From positions 5,607 through 23,118 of the forward strand of contig DLBY01000048.1 of NCBI GenBank assembly GCA_002480345.1: 17,512 nucleotides of DNA. Reading direction: 5' to 3'. Of the stretch, positions 1-7,320 are shown piece after piece. The position numbers were made by a program, and so were the translations under genes. Below the pieces are notes generated by a model that searched no databases, was not told the origin of the DNA, and worked only from the letters and a program-made list of their open reading frames with translations. This DNA comes from Phycisphaerales bacterium UBA7812 (lineage in GTDB: Bacteria > Planctomycetota > Phycisphaerae > Phycisphaerales > UBA1924). Position 1 is the stretch's first letter, and every line of letters begins with the position of its first letter.

Positions 1-727
1 GGGCGGCCTCGGTTGCCCGCGCGCGCGCGCGGGGCGGGATCGGCATCGCCCCGAGCTCCGCCTGCATCGCCTCGAATTCGGGCGCGAGCGACTCGCCCGC
101 TTCCGCGAGCGCGCGCACGAGGATCGGCGGTTCGGCCTGGGCGGCGTCGCTCCCCAGCGCCTCGTCGATCCGGCGCTTGGCGATCCGCGCGAACGCGGCG
201 AACTCGCCCAGGCGCCGGGCGGTGGTGCGGTCGGGGACCGCGCCCCCCGACTGGGCGGCTTCCGCGGCGGCGGTCGCGGCGGCGTCGAGGCTAGTCAGAT
301 CCCATTGCAGCGCGCCCGCCTCCGTGCGCGCCGCGGCGGCGGCCTCGGTGCGGGCCGCGCGCCCGGCCTTGTCGCGTGTTTCCAGTCGCGCGACGAGTGT
401 CTCGAACTGCTCGGGGCCCCGGGGTCCTCCGACATCGATCGGGGTGACCGCGAAGCTGGGCGAGGCGGCGTCGAGGGCGGCGAGGACATCGTCGACCCGG
501 TCCGCGTCTCGCGGGTCGAGACGGGCGCGGTCGACCGCGACGACGAGTTCGACGGGGACCTCGAGCGCGCGCAGGCGGGCGCGGGTGCGATCGGTGACCT
601 GGTGGCGTCGCGCGAGGGTCAGGTCGGTGCGCACATTGGTATGGGTCGCGGCGAGGGAGAGCCCGATCGCGGCGGCGATCGCGGACAGGCAGAAGACCCC
701 GGTCTTGAGGATCACGGGCGCGCGCAT
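1..727 (-). CDS. GldG-like ABC transporter auxiliary subunit (partial, C-terminus off left edge)
   Basis: Reading leftward from an ATG at 725-727, the frame stays open to the window edge, giving about 242 residues with the C-terminus missing. It starts MRAPVILKTGVFCLSAIAAA, a hydrophobic segment at about residues 5-26 consistent with one membrane anchor. A stretch beginning TDLTLARRHQVTDRTRARL follows. This matches the start of the GldG/ABC_transp_aux family, where 'vDLT..r.ysLs..Tr..L' precedes a soluble periplasmic domain. The start codon lies 1 nt after the permease stop (TGA at 729-731), so the gene is translationally linked to the ABC operon. In Bacteroidetes GldG works with GldA and GldF; here I infer an exporter accessory subunit of unknown substrate. 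The visible second half is Ala/Arg/Glu-rich and probably helical. Family assignment rests on the N-terminal pattern and gene order. Confidence 0.75.
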   Translation of the reverse strand, partial: MRAPVILKTGVFCLSAIAAAIGLSLAATHTNVRTDLTLARRHQVTDRTRARLRALEVPVELVVAVDRARLDPRDADRVDDVLAALDAASPSFAVTPIDVGGPRGPEQFETLVARLETRDKAGRAARTEAAAAARTEAGALQWDLTSLDAAATAAAEAAQSGGAVPDRTTARRLGEFAAFARIAKRRIDEALGSDAAQAEPPILVRALAEAGESLAPEFEAMQAELGAMPIPPRARARATEAA

Positions 728-728
728 G

Positions 729-1451
729 TCAGCGGCCCTCCCGGACGGCGAGCGACGCGTACGCGCAGGCGAGCATCGCGCCGGAGAAGGCGAGGAAGAA
801 GACGGCGTGGCGGGTCTCGAGCACGCCCGCGGCGAACGCGGCGGCGCGGCCCTGGATGTTCAGTTCCGCGAGCAGCGGGAGCAGCAACAGGGGCGCGAAG
901 CGCGACGCGGGCCCCGCGGCGAGCATGACGAGCACGAGTGCGATCAGCGTCGCGAGGAAGGCGAGCACCTGGCTGTCGGTGGTCGTGCTGACGAGCGCGC
1001 CGACCGCGAGGTACAGCATCGCGACCATGAGCAGGCCCAGGTACCCCGAGGCGATCGCGCCGGCGTCGAGCGGCGCGTCCGCGAGGAAGGCGAGCACCAC
1101 GGGGTAGGCGAGGGTGGGCACGAGCATCGCGACGACGGACGCGAGGGCGCCGAGGTACTTGCCCAGCACGATCGTCATCGGGCCCACGGGGGCGGTCGCG
1201 AGGGGCTCGATCGTCCCGGCCTTGTACTCCTCGCTGAACAGGCGCATGGAGAGGGCGGGCGCGACGATCATCAGCAACCAGGCGGCGGGGGTGAAGAAGT
1301 AGCGCAGCGTCGCGGGGGCGCCCGGGTCGATGGTCTGCAGGGTGAAGAGGACCGCGGTGAGCAGCGCGTAGAGCGCGGTGACGACCCAGCCCACGGGGGT
1401 GCGGAACATGGAGCCCAGTTCGCGGCCCGCGATCGCGAGGAGGGGGGTCAT
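729..1451 (-). CDS. ABC-2 type transporter permease, GldF-like
   Basis: This 240-residue integral membrane protein has about six hydrophobic segments (roughly residues 22-40, 55-68, 98-122, 133-156, 161-180 and 215-235). The sequence MRLFSEEYKAGTIEPLATAP at about residues 69-88 is the conserved cytoplasmic element of ABC-2/GldF permeases ('MRl.aeE...GTiE.L.t.P'), which probably contacts the ATPase. Its ATG overlaps the ATPase stop codon by 4 nt (ATGA at 1448-1451), which implies translational coupling. The GldG-like gene starts 1 nt after its stop. Together the three genes form a complete ABC-2 exporter unit. The substrate cannot be read from the sequence. 'Gliding motility' is the name of the founding family and should not be taken as the function here. 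Confidence 0.88.
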   Translation of the reverse strand: MTPLLAIAGRELGSMFRTPVGWVVTALYALLTAVLFTLQTIDPGAPATLRYFFTPAAWLLMIVAPALSMRLFSEEYKAGTIEPLATAPVGPMTIVLGKYLGALASVVAMLVPTLAYPVVLAFLADAPLDAGAIASGYLGLLMVAMLYLAVGALVSTTTDSQVLAFLATLIALVLVMLAAGPASRFAPLLLLPLLAELNIQGRAAAFAAGVLETRHAVFFLAFSGAMLACAYASLAVREGR

Positions 1452-2437
1452 GCCTGCGCCTCCTCGCCTGTGGCGGCGCGGTCGATGAGGTCGACGATGC
1501 GTTCCTCGAGGGGCGCGGCGGCGGGCGCGAGGTGCCTCACGGGGCGCGCGTGCTCGGCGAGGACGCGGGCGATGCTCGCCTGGGGATCACCCTTGAAGGC
1601 GGGGTCGGGGGTGACCGCCAAGCGGACCCAGCCCTGGTGTTCTGCAGGAAGCGGGGCGAGCGCTGTCTGTGGGCCGAGGGCGTGGGTGATCGCGCCGGGG
1701 AGCGGGTCCGGGTGGGTCTCTGATTGGGGGGGCGCGGTGGTCTCGAGGTGGATCGCTGGGGCGCGGCGACCGACCTCGTCGGGCGGGCCGTCGGCGACGA
1801 GTCGTCCCGCGGCGATGACGAGGACGCGGGCGCAGGCGCGTTCGACCTCGGGGATGACATGGGTGCAGAGCAGGACGGTGCGTTGCTCGGCGAGCTCGGC
1901 GATGAGGGCGCGGGTGGAGCGCATCTGGGCGGGGTCGAGCCCGTTGGTGGGCTCGTCGAGGATGAGGACGGGTGGGTCGTGGACGATCGCGGCGGCGAGG
2001 CCGACCCGTTGGCGGTAGCCCTTGCTGAGGACGCCGATGCGCTTGTGGGCCATGTCGGTGAGTCGGCAGCGGTCGAGGACACGCGCGACGGCGGCGCGGC
2101 GTTCCTTGCGCGGGAGCCCGAAGAGCTTGGCCCGATAATCGAGGTATTGGGCGGGTTTGAGCTCGGGGTAGAGGGGCGCGGATTCGGGGAGATAGCCCAG
2201 GTTGCGTTTCGCGGCGTTGGGATCGGCGTTCCGTGTCGCTTGGACGGGGTGGCCCGCGAGGGTGATCGACCCGGCATCGGGTGTGAGATATCCGGCGATC
2301 ATCCTGATGGTGGTGGTCTTCCCGGCGCCGTTCGGGCCCAGCAGGCCGGTCATGTGGCCCGGCTGGAGGGCGAAGGACAGGTCGTTGACGGCGCGGGTGG
2401 CGCCGAAGGACTTGGATGCGTGTTTGACGACGATCAT
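1448..2437 (-). CDS. ABC transporter ATP-binding protein, GldA/CcmA-like
   Basis: The 329-residue ATPase has a Walker A at residues 34-42 (GPNGAGKTT), a signature motif at 137-144 (LSKGYRQR), Walker B at 156-161 (VLILDE) followed by PTNGLDP, and a switch histidine at H193 (CTHV). The nucleotide-binding domain occupies about residues 1-225. The tail (about 226-329) is Pro/Ala-rich and ends LEERIVDLIDRAATGEE, resembling the short C-terminal 'LEe.fl.l' element of drug- and polysaccharide-type ABC-2 ATPases. It is first in the minus-strand operon and overlaps the permease by 4 nt. No Shine-Dalgarno precedes the ATG. A TATCCT box lies 13 nt upstream, so the message may be nearly leaderless. It powers the exporter formed with the next two genes. 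Confidence 0.92.
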   Translation of the reverse strand: MIVVKHASKSFGATRAVNDLSFALQPGHMTGLLGPNGAGKTTTIRMIAGYLTPDAGSITLAGHPVQATRNADPNAAKRNLGYLPESAPLYPELKPAQYLDYRAKLFGLPRKERRAAVARVLDRCRLTDMAHKRIGVLSKGYRQRVGLAAAIVHDPPVLILDEPTNGLDPAQMRSTRALIAELAEQRTVLLCTHVIPEVERACARVLVIAAGRLVADGPPDEVGRRAPAIHLETTAPPQSETHPDPLPGAITHALGPQTALAPLPAEHQGWVRLAVTPDPAFKGDPQASIARVLAEHARPVRHLAPAAAPLEERIVDLIDRAATGEEAQA

Positions 2438-2450
2438 GCGGCTGATCGAG

Positions 2451-2456
2451 AGGATA
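2451..2456 (-). promoter_or_regulatory. Candidate -10 box of the ABC exporter operon
   Basis: On the minus strand TATCCT sits 13 nt before the ATG at 2437, in the divergent gap shared with the PAS/GAF gene. No convincing -35 hexamer is visible at 16-18 nt spacing. The position would give a leader of only about 5-7 nt, in line with the missing Shine-Dalgarno. By-eye call only. Confidence 0.3.
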
Positions 2457-2526
2457 CCCGCGTGGGGCCGATGGATGAGGGAGCGGGCGGGCGTGGGTCC
2501 GCTCCGGTCGGTGCGTTCGGGATGTG

Positions 2527-2532
2527 TAGACT
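2527..2532 (+). promoter_or_regulatory. Candidate -10 box of the PAS-GAF-REC gene
   Basis: TAGACT lies 33 nt before the GTG start at 2566. The same hexamer appears upstream of the ECF sigma gene (11880-11885, minus). No clear -35 is seen. The predicted leader would be about 26 nt. Confidence 0.28.
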
Positions 2533-2565
2533 GTCGGACTCGGACGGGATGAATCGGGCGGGATC

Positions 2566-4272
2566 GTGACGACGCGAACGAGCGGCAAGGTCATTGCGGT
2601 CAACGGCAGAGCGGTGCCGCCGGGCGTGGTGCGCGCGCTGGTGGGCCAGGGCTTGCGGGGCGAGGCGTTCGACGCGGCGGTCGAGCGGCTGGCGTCGGTG
2701 CTGCGTGGCGCGGGGTACGAGGTCACGCTGCTGGACGCGTGCGACGCCCGTTCTCTGCGCCCCGGGGGCGACCAGGCGGAGCTGCTGCTCGAGGCGATCG
2801 GCGAGGGCGTGTGCCTGGCGGACCGCGCGGGTGAGCTGCTCTGGTCGAATCGGTTTTATGCCGAGATCGACGAGGCGAGCCGGGCGGACATGGCGGTGTG
2901 CCTGCGCGAGGCGCGGGACTGGTTCGATCAGCAGCAGGCCCGGAAGGGTTCGAGCGGCCCCGGGGTGTGCCGGTTTGAGGTGGAGGCGACGGAGAGCGAG
3001 ACGGTCTACGAGCTGGAGATCACCCCCGCGGATGTGGGGGGTGACGAGGGGCGTATCGAGCGGATGGCGATGGTGGTGCGGGACATCACCGCGGCGCGGC
3101 GGACGATGCGGAAGCTCGACGCGATCGACCGCGCGGGGATCGAACTGGTGCGGCTGGACGCGAACGCGGTGCGGGAGCGGAACACCTACCAGCGTCTGGA
3201 GTTGATGGAAGAGAAGATCGTGCGGCTGATGCACGATGTGCTGAACTATGACCATTTCGCGATCTTCCTGATCGACGAGAGCCGGCAGAAGCTGGAGCTG
3301 GTGATCAGCGCGGGGCTGCCCGAGGATATCCACGACCTGGACCTCTCCCCCGAGCAGGAGGGGAGCGGGATCAGCGGGTATGTCGCGGCGACGGGGAAGG
3401 CGTATGTGTGCCGGGACGCGGGGAGCGACGAGCGGTTCATCCCCGGGCTCGCGGGGGCGCGTTCGAGCTGCACGGTGCCCCTTCGGATGCACGACCGGGT
3501 GATCGGCATCATGGATGTCGAGAGCAAGCACGCGAACGCGTTCACGGATTCGGAGCGTCAGTTCCTGGAGATCTTCGCGCGGTACATCGCGATCGCGCTG
3601 CACATGCTCGACCTGCTGGTGGTGGAGCGGAGCGCGACGAACCTGAGCGTTTCGGGCCGGGTCGGGGGCGAGCTTGAGGAGCCTCTCGCGGACATCGTCA
3701 AGGAGATCGACGCGCTGGGCGGGACGATGATCGACCCCAAGAAGGCGGGGCACCTCAGCCGGATCCGGGAGGATGTGGACGCGATCCGGAGCCGGATCGC
3801 GAATGTGGCGCAGGGCCCGCAGACGCTGCTGGGGGTGGACCGTGCGTTGAGCGACAAGCGCGAGGACCCGGTGCTGCGCGGGAAGCGGGCGCTGGTCGCG
3901 GACGACGAGCACAAGATCTGCAAGGTGATCGGCGCGGTGCTCCGGAGCCGGGGGTGCGTCGCGGATGTGGTGATGGACGGGCAGGCGGCGATCGACGCGC
4001 TCAAGCGTGTCGCGGAATCCGACGACGAACCCCGTTATGACATCGTGATCAGCGATATCCGCATGCCCGATCGGAACGGGTACGAGGTGTTCAGCGCCGC
4101 GAAGTCGCACGACCCGGACATCCCGGTGATCCTGATGACGGGGTTCGGGTACGACCCGCACCACTCGATCGTGCGGGCGAGCCAGGAGGGGATGTCGGGG
4201 GTGCTGTTCAAGCCCTTCGACATCGAGCAGCTGATCGAGGCGATGCACGACGCGATGAGCGAGGCGGAGTGA
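2566..4272 (+). CDS. PAS-GAF-receiver signalling protein with degenerate DHp segment
   Basis: This 568-residue soluble protein starts at GTG. Residues 1-65 are an uncharacterised N-terminus. Residues about 72-178 look like a PAS domain (EAIGEGVCLADRAGELLWSN, then VVRDIT). A GAF domain spans about 210-350 (RLMHDVLNYDHFAIFLID ... GISGYVAATGKAYV ... VPLRMHDRVIGIMDVES). Residues about 364-415 match the helical hairpin of a HisKA/DHp domain, with GGELEEPLADI at 367-377 where SHELRTPL is expected, so G368 replaces the phosphorylatable His. No HATPase domain follows. Residues about 440-565 are a complete receiver: D446/D447, phospho-acceptor D497 (ISDIRMP), T525 and K549. No DNA-binding output is present. 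I infer a sensor and phosphorelay or adaptor protein that depends on a kinase in trans. It converges on prmC with a 10-bp gap. Confidence 0.85.
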   Translation: MTTRTSGKVIAVNGRAVPPGVVRALVGQGLRGEAFDAAVERLASVLRGAGYEVTLLDACDARSLRPGGDQAELLLEAIGEGVCLADRAGELLWSNRFYAEIDEASRADMAVCLREARDWFDQQQARKGSSGPGVCRFEVEATESETVYELEITPADVGGDEGRIERMAMVVRDITAARRTMRKLDAIDRAGIELVRLDANAVRERNTYQRLELMEEKIVRLMHDVLNYDHFAIFLIDESRQKLELVISAGLPEDIHDLDLSPEQEGSGISGYVAATGKAYVCRDAGSDERFIPGLAGARSSCTVPLRMHDRVIGIMDVESKHANAFTDSERQFLEIFARYIAIALHMLDLLVVERSATNLSVSGRVGGELEEPLADIVKEIDALGGTMIDPKKAGHLSRIREDVDAIRSRIANVAQGPQTLLGVDRALSDKREDPVLRGKRALVADDEHKICKVIGAVLRSRGCVADVVMDGQAAIDALKRVAESDDEPRYDIVISDIRMPDRNGYEVFSAAKSHDPDIPVILMTGFGYDPHHSIVRASQEGMSGVLFKPFDIEQLIEAMHDAMSEAE

Positions 4273-4282
4273 GCGGGGGGCC

Positions 4283-5194
4283 TCAGGCCCGCAACCTTAA
4301 GAAGCGGTCGTAGCCCTCGTGGTCTTTTAGGATTTCGGGATCGGTCCAGCCGTGCGCGCGGGCGTGGTCGGCGGCGGCAGCGGCGGTCTTGGCGGCGAGT
4401 TCGATCAGGACCGATCCGCCCTCGGCGAGCAGGGGGCGGGCGTGTTCGATGAGCGTGCGCACGAACGGGAGCCCGTCGGGGCTGGCGCGGAGGGCGAGGT
4501 GGGGCTCGTGGTCTTTGACATTGGCTTCGACGGCGTCCCACTCGTCGTCGGGGATGTAGGGGGGGTTGGCGAGGATCCAGTCGAAGGGGGGCTCGCCTGA
4601 AAGGGGATTGAGCAGGTCGCCCTCGCGGAACTCGATACGGTCGGCGACGGCGTGGCGGTCGGCGTTCTCTTTCGCGAGGGCGAGCGCGTCGGGGGAGATG
4701 TCGGTCGCGATGAGTTCCGCGTCGGGGAGGCCCTTCTTGCCCAGGGCGGTCGCGAGGGCGACGGCGATGCAGCCCGACCCGGTGCAGATGTCGGCGATGC
4801 GGACGGGGCGCTCGCGCGGCGTGTCGCGATGCATGGCCCGCTCCGCCTGGAGGACATGCTCGACGATGGTCTCGGTGCAGGGGCGCGGGATGAGCGCGCG
4901 CCGGTCGGCCTTGAAGTCGAGCCCGAAGAAACGGGCCTCGCCCGTCAGGTACTGGATCGGCTCGTGGGCGAGGGCGCGCTTGACGAGGTCGCGCAGGGTG
5001 TCGCGCTCCGCGGGGGACGCGGGGCGGTCGGGGTCCATATAGAGACGGAGGCGCTCGCACCCGACGACATGGGACAGCAGGATCTCGGCGCACAGGCGGG
5101 GGCTGTCGAGGTCGCGCTGTTCGAAGGTCTGGGTCATCCAGCCGAGCAGTCGGCGGGTGGTCCAGGGCTCGGATACGGCGGGCGGGGGGCTCAT
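4283..5194 (-). CDS. prmC: Peptide chain release factor N5-glutamine methyltransferase
   Basis: The 303-residue protein has the full PrmC/HemK layout. A helical N-terminal domain (about 1-85) precedes the linker motif IPRPCTETIVEHVL at 102-115. The SAM-binding motif I is DICTGSGCIAVALA at 135-148, the acidic loop is ATDISPDAL, and the catalytic NPPYIPDDEWD begins at N210. NPPY holds the glutamine side chain of the GGQ motif in release factors RF1/RF2, which this enzyme methylates. The usual PRP(D/E)TE reads PRPCTE here. I chose ATG 5194 because the family N-terminus begins just after it; a longer in-frame reading to 5743 would run antisense into the peroxidase gene. No Shine-Dalgarno is present, but TACGAT lies 8 nt upstream, suggesting a leaderless message. 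The gene stands alone, not beside prfA. Confidence 0.93.
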   Translation of the reverse strand: MSPPPAVSEPWTTRRLLGWMTQTFEQRDLDSPRLCAEILLSHVVGCERLRLYMDPDRPASPAERDTLRDLVKRALAHEPIQYLTGEARFFGLDFKADRRALIPRPCTETIVEHVLQAERAMHRDTPRERPVRIADICTGSGCIAVALATALGKKGLPDAELIATDISPDALALAKENADRHAVADRIEFREGDLLNPLSGEPPFDWILANPPYIPDDEWDAVEANVKDHEPHLALRASPDGLPFVRTLIEHARPLLAEGGSVLIELAAKTAAAAADHARAHGWTDPEILKDHEGYDRFLRLRA

Positions 5195-5202
5195 CGGGAC
5201 GC

Positions 5203-5208
5203 ATCGTA
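5203..5208 (-). promoter_or_regulatory. Candidate -10 box of prmC (leaderless start)
   Basis: TACGAT on the minus strand ends 8 nt before the prmC ATG, which places the expected transcription start at or next to the start codon. No Shine-Dalgarno or clear -35 is visible. Confidence 0.3.
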
Positions 5209-5284
5209 TGGGGGTTGATCGGTCCAGCCGCGAGGAAAACCGGGTCGGGAAAAATCTGCGGCGTCTGGTGCAAGAGAGGGACTG

Positions 5285-5293
5285 TGGTATCGT
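5285..5293 (+). promoter_or_regulatory. Candidate extended -10 promoter of the peroxidase gene
   Basis: TGGTATCGT at 5285-5293 is a TGn-TAnnnT extended -10 in the context CTGTGGTA. The same context recurs at 7304-7310 upstream of the YhaM-like gene. The -35 region is poor. It predicts a leader of about 140 nt before the ATG at 5439. Confidence 0.33.
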
Positions 5294-5438
5294 TCTCTGA
5301 CTCGTGGGGGCTGAATCGCGGGTCGATTGCGCGGCTGTCTTCGGTTGCGCGGGTCTCGCGTGCTCGGTTCCGTGCCTGCCGGCGTGTTGCGGGGGCGGTC
5401 GACGGGCGGTCTGCATGAGCAAAGAGGAGCGTTTTTGT

Positions 5439-7256
5439 ATGGCAACCGGGAGCAGGAATCGGGCGGCGGTGTGCGCCGTGGTCGCGGCGTGCGGTTCGAT
5501 CGCGAGCGCGCAGTTCGGGGGCGACGGTTCGACGCTGCCGGCGGTGGAGTTCCCGGCTGAGAACCCCTTCAGCGAGGCGAAGCGCGTGCTGGGCAAGGTG
5601 CTGTTCTTCGATGAGCAACTCTCCACGGACAACACGATCGCGTGCGCGACCTGCCACATCCCGGGGCGGGGCGGGGCGGACCCGAGGCTCGCGGTGAACC
5701 CGGGGCCTGACGGGGTGCTGGGGACGCCCGACGATTTGAACACTTCTCCCGGCGTGATCCGCCAGGACGCGGGCGAGGCCTACGAGCCCGACCCGGTGTT
5801 CGGATTGGATCGGCAGTTGACGAGCCGATCGGCGAACCCATCGATCATGGCGATGTACTTCGACGAGTTGTTCTGGGACGGGCGTGCGCCGACGGAGTTC
5901 GTGGACCCGGAGACAGGCGCGGTGGTGATCCCGAGCGGGGGTGCGCTGGAGAGCCAGGCTGTGGACCCGGTGGTCTCGAGCATCGAGATGGCGCACGGGG
6001 ATCGGGACTGGGAGACGGTGACGGCGAAGCTGGAGGCCGCAGTGCCCTGGGCGCTCGCGACGGCGCACACCCCCGATGTCGCGGCGGTGCTGGCGGACCA
6101 GCCTTCGTACCCCGACCTGTTCGAGGACGCGTTCGGCGATCCGGAGATCACCGCGGCGCGGATCGGGATGGCGATCGCGACCTTCGAGCGCACGCTGGTG
6201 CCCGACCAGGCGCCCTTCGACCTGTTCGCGCAGGGCGACAGCACCGCGATGACGCCCCAGCAGCAGCAGGGGCTGGCGGTGTTCCTGGGGTCGGATTGCA
6301 ACTTCTGCCACACGGCGCCGCTGTTCACCGATCGGCTGTTTCACAATATCGGGCTCCGCCCGAACAACGAGGACATCGGGCGCGAGGGGGTGACGGGCCT
6401 GCAGGCGGACCGCGGGCTGTTCAAGACGCCCACGCTCCGGAATGTGGGCCTGAAGCGGACGCTGATGCACACGGGTCAGTTCACGAACATCCAGCAGGTG
6501 TTCCCTTTCTACGCGGGTCCCGGCGCGCCGGGTGTGCCCAACCGGGATCCGGTGCTGCCCTCGCCCATCGCGCCGCAGGCGGTGCCGGCGGTCGCGGACT
6601 TCATCGTCAACGCGCTGACGGACCCCCGGGTCGCGAACGAAGCGTTCCCGTTCGACCGCCCCAGGCTGCACAGCGAGGGGCCCAGGAACCCGACGCTGCT
6701 CGGGGGTGGGGTCGCGGGCTCGGGGGGGGTGACGCCGCGGATGATCGCGGCCTCGCCTCCGAATGTCGGGAACACGGGGTTCAAGATCGGGGTCGCGGGC
6801 GCGCTGGCGGGCGCGACGGCGGAGGTGGCGATCTCGACGACGCCCCCGGTGAACGGTGTGGTGCCACTGGAGGAGACGAGCGGGCCCATCGTGCTCGAGG
6901 GGCTGGGGATCGGGAACGGGTACGCGACCTTCTTTTGGCCCATCCCGGCGGACCCGGCGCTGGACGGGACGAGCGTGTGGATGCAGTGGCGGGTCGATGA
7001 CCAGTCCGCGCCGGGCGGGGTGGCGCTGTCGCGGGTCGCACGCCTGGACCTGTTCTGCGGGGGGTGGTGCCCCGATGCGACCTGCCCCGCGGACCTCGCG
7101 GCGCCGGTCGGCGTGCTCGATCTTTCGGACATCCAGGCGTTCGTGGGCGCGTTCGTCGCGGGCGAGCCCGCGGCGGACCTCGCGGCGCCTGACGGCGTGC
7201 TGGATCTCTCGGACATCCAGGCCTTCGTGGGTTCGTTCACGAGCGGGTGCCCCTGA
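5439..7256 (+). CDS. Secreted di-haem cytochrome c peroxidase (MauG/CcpA family) with C-terminal dockerin-like repeats
   Basis: The ATG at 5439 is preceded by GAGGAG (5424-5429) at proper spacing, so I prefer it to the in-frame ATG at 5415. The product has 605 residues. Residues 1-24 form a signal peptide ending ASA, before QFGG. The peroxidase core (about 38-415) has two c-haem motifs, CATCH at 69-73 and CNFCH at 287-291. It also has family landmarks: ELFWDGRAPTEF, SIEMAHG, KTPTLRNV and LMHTGQFTN. Such enzymes reduce H2O2 or carry out MauG-type oxidations outside the cytoplasm. Residues about 428-540 look like a beta-sandwich linker domain. The end (about 550-602) has two near-identical repeats 'DLAAPxGVLDLSDIQAFVGxF', resembling the dockerin-like repeats of Phycisphaerales secreted proteins. 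The tail suggests retention at the cell surface or in a complex, which is inference. Confidence 0.9.
   Translation: MATGSRNRAAVCAVVAACGSIASAQFGGDGSTLPAVEFPAENPFSEAKRVLGKVLFFDEQLSTDNTIACATCHIPGRGGADPRLAVNPGPDGVLGTPDDLNTSPGVIRQDAGEAYEPDPVFGLDRQLTSRSANPSIMAMYFDELFWDGRAPTEFVDPETGAVVIPSGGALESQAVDPVVSSIEMAHGDRDWETVTAKLEAAVPWALATAHTPDVAAVLADQPSYPDLFEDAFGDPEITAARIGMAIATFERTLVPDQAPFDLFAQGDSTAMTPQQQQGLAVFLGSDCNFCHTAPLFTDRLFHNIGLRPNNEDIGREGVTGLQADRGLFKTPTLRNVGLKRTLMHTGQFTNIQQVFPFYAGPGAPGVPNRDPVLPSPIAPQAVPAVADFIVNALTDPRVANEAFPFDRPRLHSEGPRNPTLLGGGVAGSGGVTPRMIAASPPNVGNTGFKIGVAGALAGATAEVAISTTPPVNGVVPLEETSGPIVLEGLGIGNGYATFFWPIPADPALDGTSVWMQWRVDDQSAPGGVALSRVARLDLFCGGWCPDATCPADLAAPVGVLDLSDIQAFVGAFVAGEPAADLAAPDGVLDLSDIQAFVGSFTSGCP
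7092..7245 (+). repeat. Tandem dockerin-like coding repeat at the peroxidase C-terminus
   Basis: Two units coding for DLAAPVGVLDLSDIQAFVG and DLAAPDGVLDLSDIQAFVG lie about 84 nt apart, separated by AFVAGEPAA. The spacing of Asp and hydrophobic residues resembles one Ca-binding loop-helix of a dockerin in each unit. The two copies differ at only one residue of the 19-residue core. Confidence 0.75.
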
Positions 7257-7305
7257 GAGGGGCCCCGGATTGTGACGGACGGTGCTTCGGAAATAGCGCG
7301 GGCTG

Positions 7306-7314
7306 TGGTAGGGT
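7306..7314 (+). promoter_or_regulatory. Candidate extended -10 promoter upstream of the structured intergenic region
   Basis: TGGTAGGGT at 7306-7314 is a TGn-TAnnnT extended -10, with TTCGGA at 7286-7291 exactly 17 nt upstream as a weak -35. The predicted start near 7321 coincides with the first base of a small hairpin. It could drive a long structured leader of the YhaM-like gene or a separate RNA. Confidence 0.35.
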
Positions 7315-7320
7315 GAGGAA

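Noticed and set aside
729..928. Short overlapping plus-strand ORFs around the permease gene
   Set aside because: Antisense shadows with no ribosome site or recognisable protein.
177..2018. 613-residue plus-strand open frame
   Set aside because: It is antisense to the GldG, permease and ATPase genes, which have clear motifs. Its Arg/Gly/Glu-rich translation is a GC-driven shadow.
2434..4248. 604-residue minus-strand open frame
   Set aside because: It is antisense to the PAS-GAF-receiver gene. The His/Arg/Pro-rich translation shows no domain.
4278..4290. GGGCC/GGCCC hairpin between the PAS-GAF-receiver gene and prmC
   Set aside because: It is only 5 bp with a 3-nt loop and no U-tract, overlapping the prmC stop. 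Such hairpins are expected by chance at this GC content.
5304..5438. Upstream starts for the peroxidase (5304, 5415)
   Set aside because: Starting at 5439 gives a proper signal peptide and a GAGGAG at correct spacing. The extra residues add nothing recognisable and would bury the signal peptide.
4035..6671. 878-residue minus-strand open frame
   Set aside because: It runs antisense through the peroxidase and out of frame through prmC. It has no motifs.
7249..7263. GCCCCT/AGGGGC hairpin over the peroxidase stop codon
   Set aside because: It is a short stem without a U-tract. It might contribute to termination but cannot be called.
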